Assembly: GCA_964035545.1 (NCBI GenBank)
Contig: CAXIUT010000230.1
Span: 558,001 to 622,000, forward strand
Length of the DNA: 64,000 nt
Reading direction: 5' to 3'
DNA from: Bugula neritina
Lineage: Eukaryota > Bryozoa > Gymnolaemata > Cheilostomatida > Bugulidae
A model generated the notes under the pieces. That model ran no database searches and was not told the DNA's origin. It saw only the letters and a program-made list of their open reading frames with translations. Positions 61,896-64,000 of the stretch are shown here, one piece after another. Each line of letters opens with the position of its first letter. Position 1 is the stretch's first letter. The translations under genes were made by a program, and so were the position numbers.

Positions 61896-64000
61896 CATAA
61901 TTATACTGTAACACACTGCAACATACTGCAACATACTAAAATATACTGCAACATACTGAAATACACTGCAAAATACTGAAATACACTGTAACATACTGAA
62001 ATATACTGCGACACAATGCAATATACTGTAACATACTGAAATATGCTGTAGCACACTGAAATACACTGAAACTCACTGAAATATACTGCAACATACTGAA
62101 ATACACTGTAACATATTGAAATATACTGCAACATACTGCAATATACTGAAATACACTGGAACATATTGAATTACACTGCAACAAATTGAAGTATACTGCA
62201 ACACACTGAAACACACTGAAATACACCGCAAAACACTACAACATACTGAAACATACTGCAACATACTGAAATACACTACTACATACTGAAATATACTGCA
62301 ACATACTGCACCATACTGAAATACACTGTAACATATTGAAATACACTGCAACACATTGAAATATACTGCAATGTGCCGAAATATATGGTAAACTACTGAA
62401 ATATACTGTCACATATTGAAAAATACTGCAACATACTGAAATATACTGCGACACATTGCAATATACTGTAACATACTGAAATATGCTGTAGCACATTGAA
62501 ATACACTGCAACTCACTGAAATATACTGCAACATACTGAAATACACTGTAACATATTGAAATACACTGCAACATACTGAAATACAGTGCTACATACTGAA
62601 ATATACTGCAACATACTGCAACATACTGAAATACACTGTAACAAACTGAAATACACTGCAACATACTACAACATTTTGAAACACACTGCAGCACACTGCA
62701 ACATACTGCAACATACTAACATATACTGCAACATACTGAAATACACTGCAAAATACTGAAATACACTGTAACATACTGAAATATACTGCAACATACTGAA
62801 ATACACTGCTACATACTGAAATATACTGCAACACACTGCAACATACTAAAATACACTGTAACATATTGAAATACACTGCAACACATTGAAATATACGGCA
62901 AAATACTGAAATACACTGCTACATACTGAAATATACTGCAACACACTGCAACCTACTGCAACATACTAAAATTTACTGCAACATACTGAAATACACTGCA
63001 GAATACTGAAATACACTGTAACATACTGAAATATACTGCAAAATACTGAAATACACTGCTACATACTGAAAAATACTGCAACACACTGAGACATACTGCA
63101 ACATACTAAAATACACTGTAACATATTGAAATATACTGCAACATACTGCAATACACTGCAACATACTACAACATATTGAAAGACACTGCAACAAATTGAA
63201 ATATACTGCAACATACCTAAATATACGGCAATATACCAAAATAAACTGTTACACATTGAAAAATACTGCAACATACTGAAATACACTGCAACACACTGAA
63301 AAACACTGCAAAATACTGTAACACACTGAAATATACTGCAAAATACTGAAATACACTGCTACATACTGAAATATACTGCAACACACTGCAACATACTGCA
63401 ACATGCTAAAATATACTGCAACATACTGAAATACACTGCAAAATACTGAAATACACTGTAACATACTGAAATATACTGCAACATACTGAAGTACACTCCT
63501 ACATACTGAAATATACTGCAACTCACTGCAACATACTGCAACATACTAAAATACACTGTAACATATTGAAATAGACTGCAACACATTGAAATATACTGCA
63601 AAATACTGAAATACACTGCTACACACTGAAATATACTGCAACACACGGCAACATACTGCAACATACTAAAATAAACTGCAACATACTGAAATACACTGCA
63701 AAATACTGAAATACACTGTAACATACTGAAATATACTGCAACATACTGAAATATACTGCTACATACTGAAATATACTGCAACACACTGCAACATACTGCA
63801 ACAAACTAAAATACACTGTAACATAATGAAATACACTGCAACACATTGAAATATACTGCAAAATACAGAAATACACTGCTATATACTGAAATATACTGCA
63901 ACACACTGCAACATACTGCAACATACTAAAATATACTGCAACATACTGAAATACACTGCAAAATACTGAAATACACTGTAACATACTGAAATATACTGCA
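61896..64000. repeat. Truncated right-hand unit V6 switching back to U10-like sequence
   Basis: C is at 61896. The first 440 bases follow V5. Near 62,335 the sequence changes to the 'gcaatgtgccgaaatat' arrangement of about 48,010-48,340. From about 63,250 it matches 47,175-47,920 at an offset near 16,075, including 'actcctacat' (63,495 and 47,421). The array continues beyond the window. Confidence 0.8.

Larger units (their letters stand above)
1..64000. repeat. Giant 10-base / 20-base tandem satellite array filling the window
   Basis: Almost every 10-base step carries an ACTG core or a one-base variant of it (ATTG, ACCG, ACTA, GCTG). Two monomer forms, TACTGAAATA and CACTGCAACA, usually alternate as a 20-base dimer. 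The alternation is broken at recurrent places, for instance by runs of three GCAACA-type monomers. I followed the position of ACTG from end to end: it drifts from position 6 to position 5 of the 10-base frame through about 33 small steps only, so the register is held over 64 kb. Copies differ by substitutions arranged in a reproducible order, which defines higher-order repeats. The array reaches both window ends, so its true length is unknown. The organism and the satellite's name are not recognisable to me; a eukaryotic origin is inferred from size and hierarchy. Confidence 0.97.

Noticed and set aside
1-64000. CRISPR array, because of very regular repeats
   Set aside because: The unit is 10 bases with no conserved longer repeat separated by unique spacers, and no cas genes are present.
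1-64000. CTG/CAG triplet expansion
   Set aside because: CTG occurs once per 10 bases inside the monomer, never as a contiguous triplet run.
1-64000. Telomeric repeat tract
   Set aside because: The monomer lacks the G-run strand typical of telomeres, and the two-level higher-order structure is that of a satellite.

Overview
The window holds one thing: a 64-kb tandem satellite array. Apart from an island of about 104 bases at 1464-1567, it can be read end to end as variants of a 10-base monomer with an ACTG core, roughly WACTGNAANA. Two monomer types usually alternate and give a 20-base dimer, consensus TACTGAAATACACTGCAACA. I estimate about 6,390 monomers. The consensus dimer is 35% GC and very skewed by strand (A 9, C 5, T 4, G 2 per 20 bases on the + strand). 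I see no convincing protein gene, RNA gene, mobile element, CRISPR array or origin. An array of this size and hierarchy points to a eukaryotic chromosome (centromeric, pericentromeric, subtelomeric or other heterochromatin). The sequence alone does not let me name the species or the satellite family. All long open frames are on the minus strand. They are a by-product of the repeat, whose reverse complement has no stop codon and gives the same 20-residue peptide cycle in all three frames. 

Layout. Rare one-base phase changes and rare sequence variants recur as landmarks and show a higher-order repeat (HOR) structure. Landmark B ('aaactata') is at 1834, 7531, 14058, 18725, 27342, 32739, 35947, 39155, 41493 and 43780. 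Landmark A ('aacctctg') is at 3310, 9007, 15484, 20201, 28608, 42969 and 45256. Landmark D ('atatcaaaa') is at 6752, 12449, 18266, 23593, 26883, 32280, 35488, 38696 and 41034. B-to-B periods are 5697, 6527, 4667, 8617, 5397, 3208, 3208, 2338 and 2287. From about 46-49 kb this family gives way to another one, marked by C ('cataattata' at 49181, 51020, 54829, 57178, 59527, 61896) and E ('ggtagtatac' at 52061, 53511, 55870, 58219, 60568), with periods 1839, 3809, 2349, 2349 and 2369. Regions: 1-1463 truncated unit; 1464-1567 unique island; 1568-1833 lead-in; 1834-43779 nine B-type units; 43780-49180 mixed transition; 49181-61895 five C-type units; 61896-64000 truncated unit that switches near 62.34 kb to sequence like 46.9-48.0 kb. 

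How it was built. Almost every length difference between HOR copies is a multiple of 10 bases. The exceptions I found are about 33 sites, nearly all -1 and nearly all at a few inherited positions. This is what unequal exchange in register with the 10-base unit would leave. The youngest amplifications appear to be the 3208-base units at 32.1-40.2 kb, identical wherever I compared them, and the 2349-base units at 54.8-61.9 kb, which differ by a few bases. An older block of about 8.2 kb is present twice (15,741-23,880 and 24,358-32,567). There is no gene set, so the points of interest are the repeat hierarchy, the phase conservation and the lone island.
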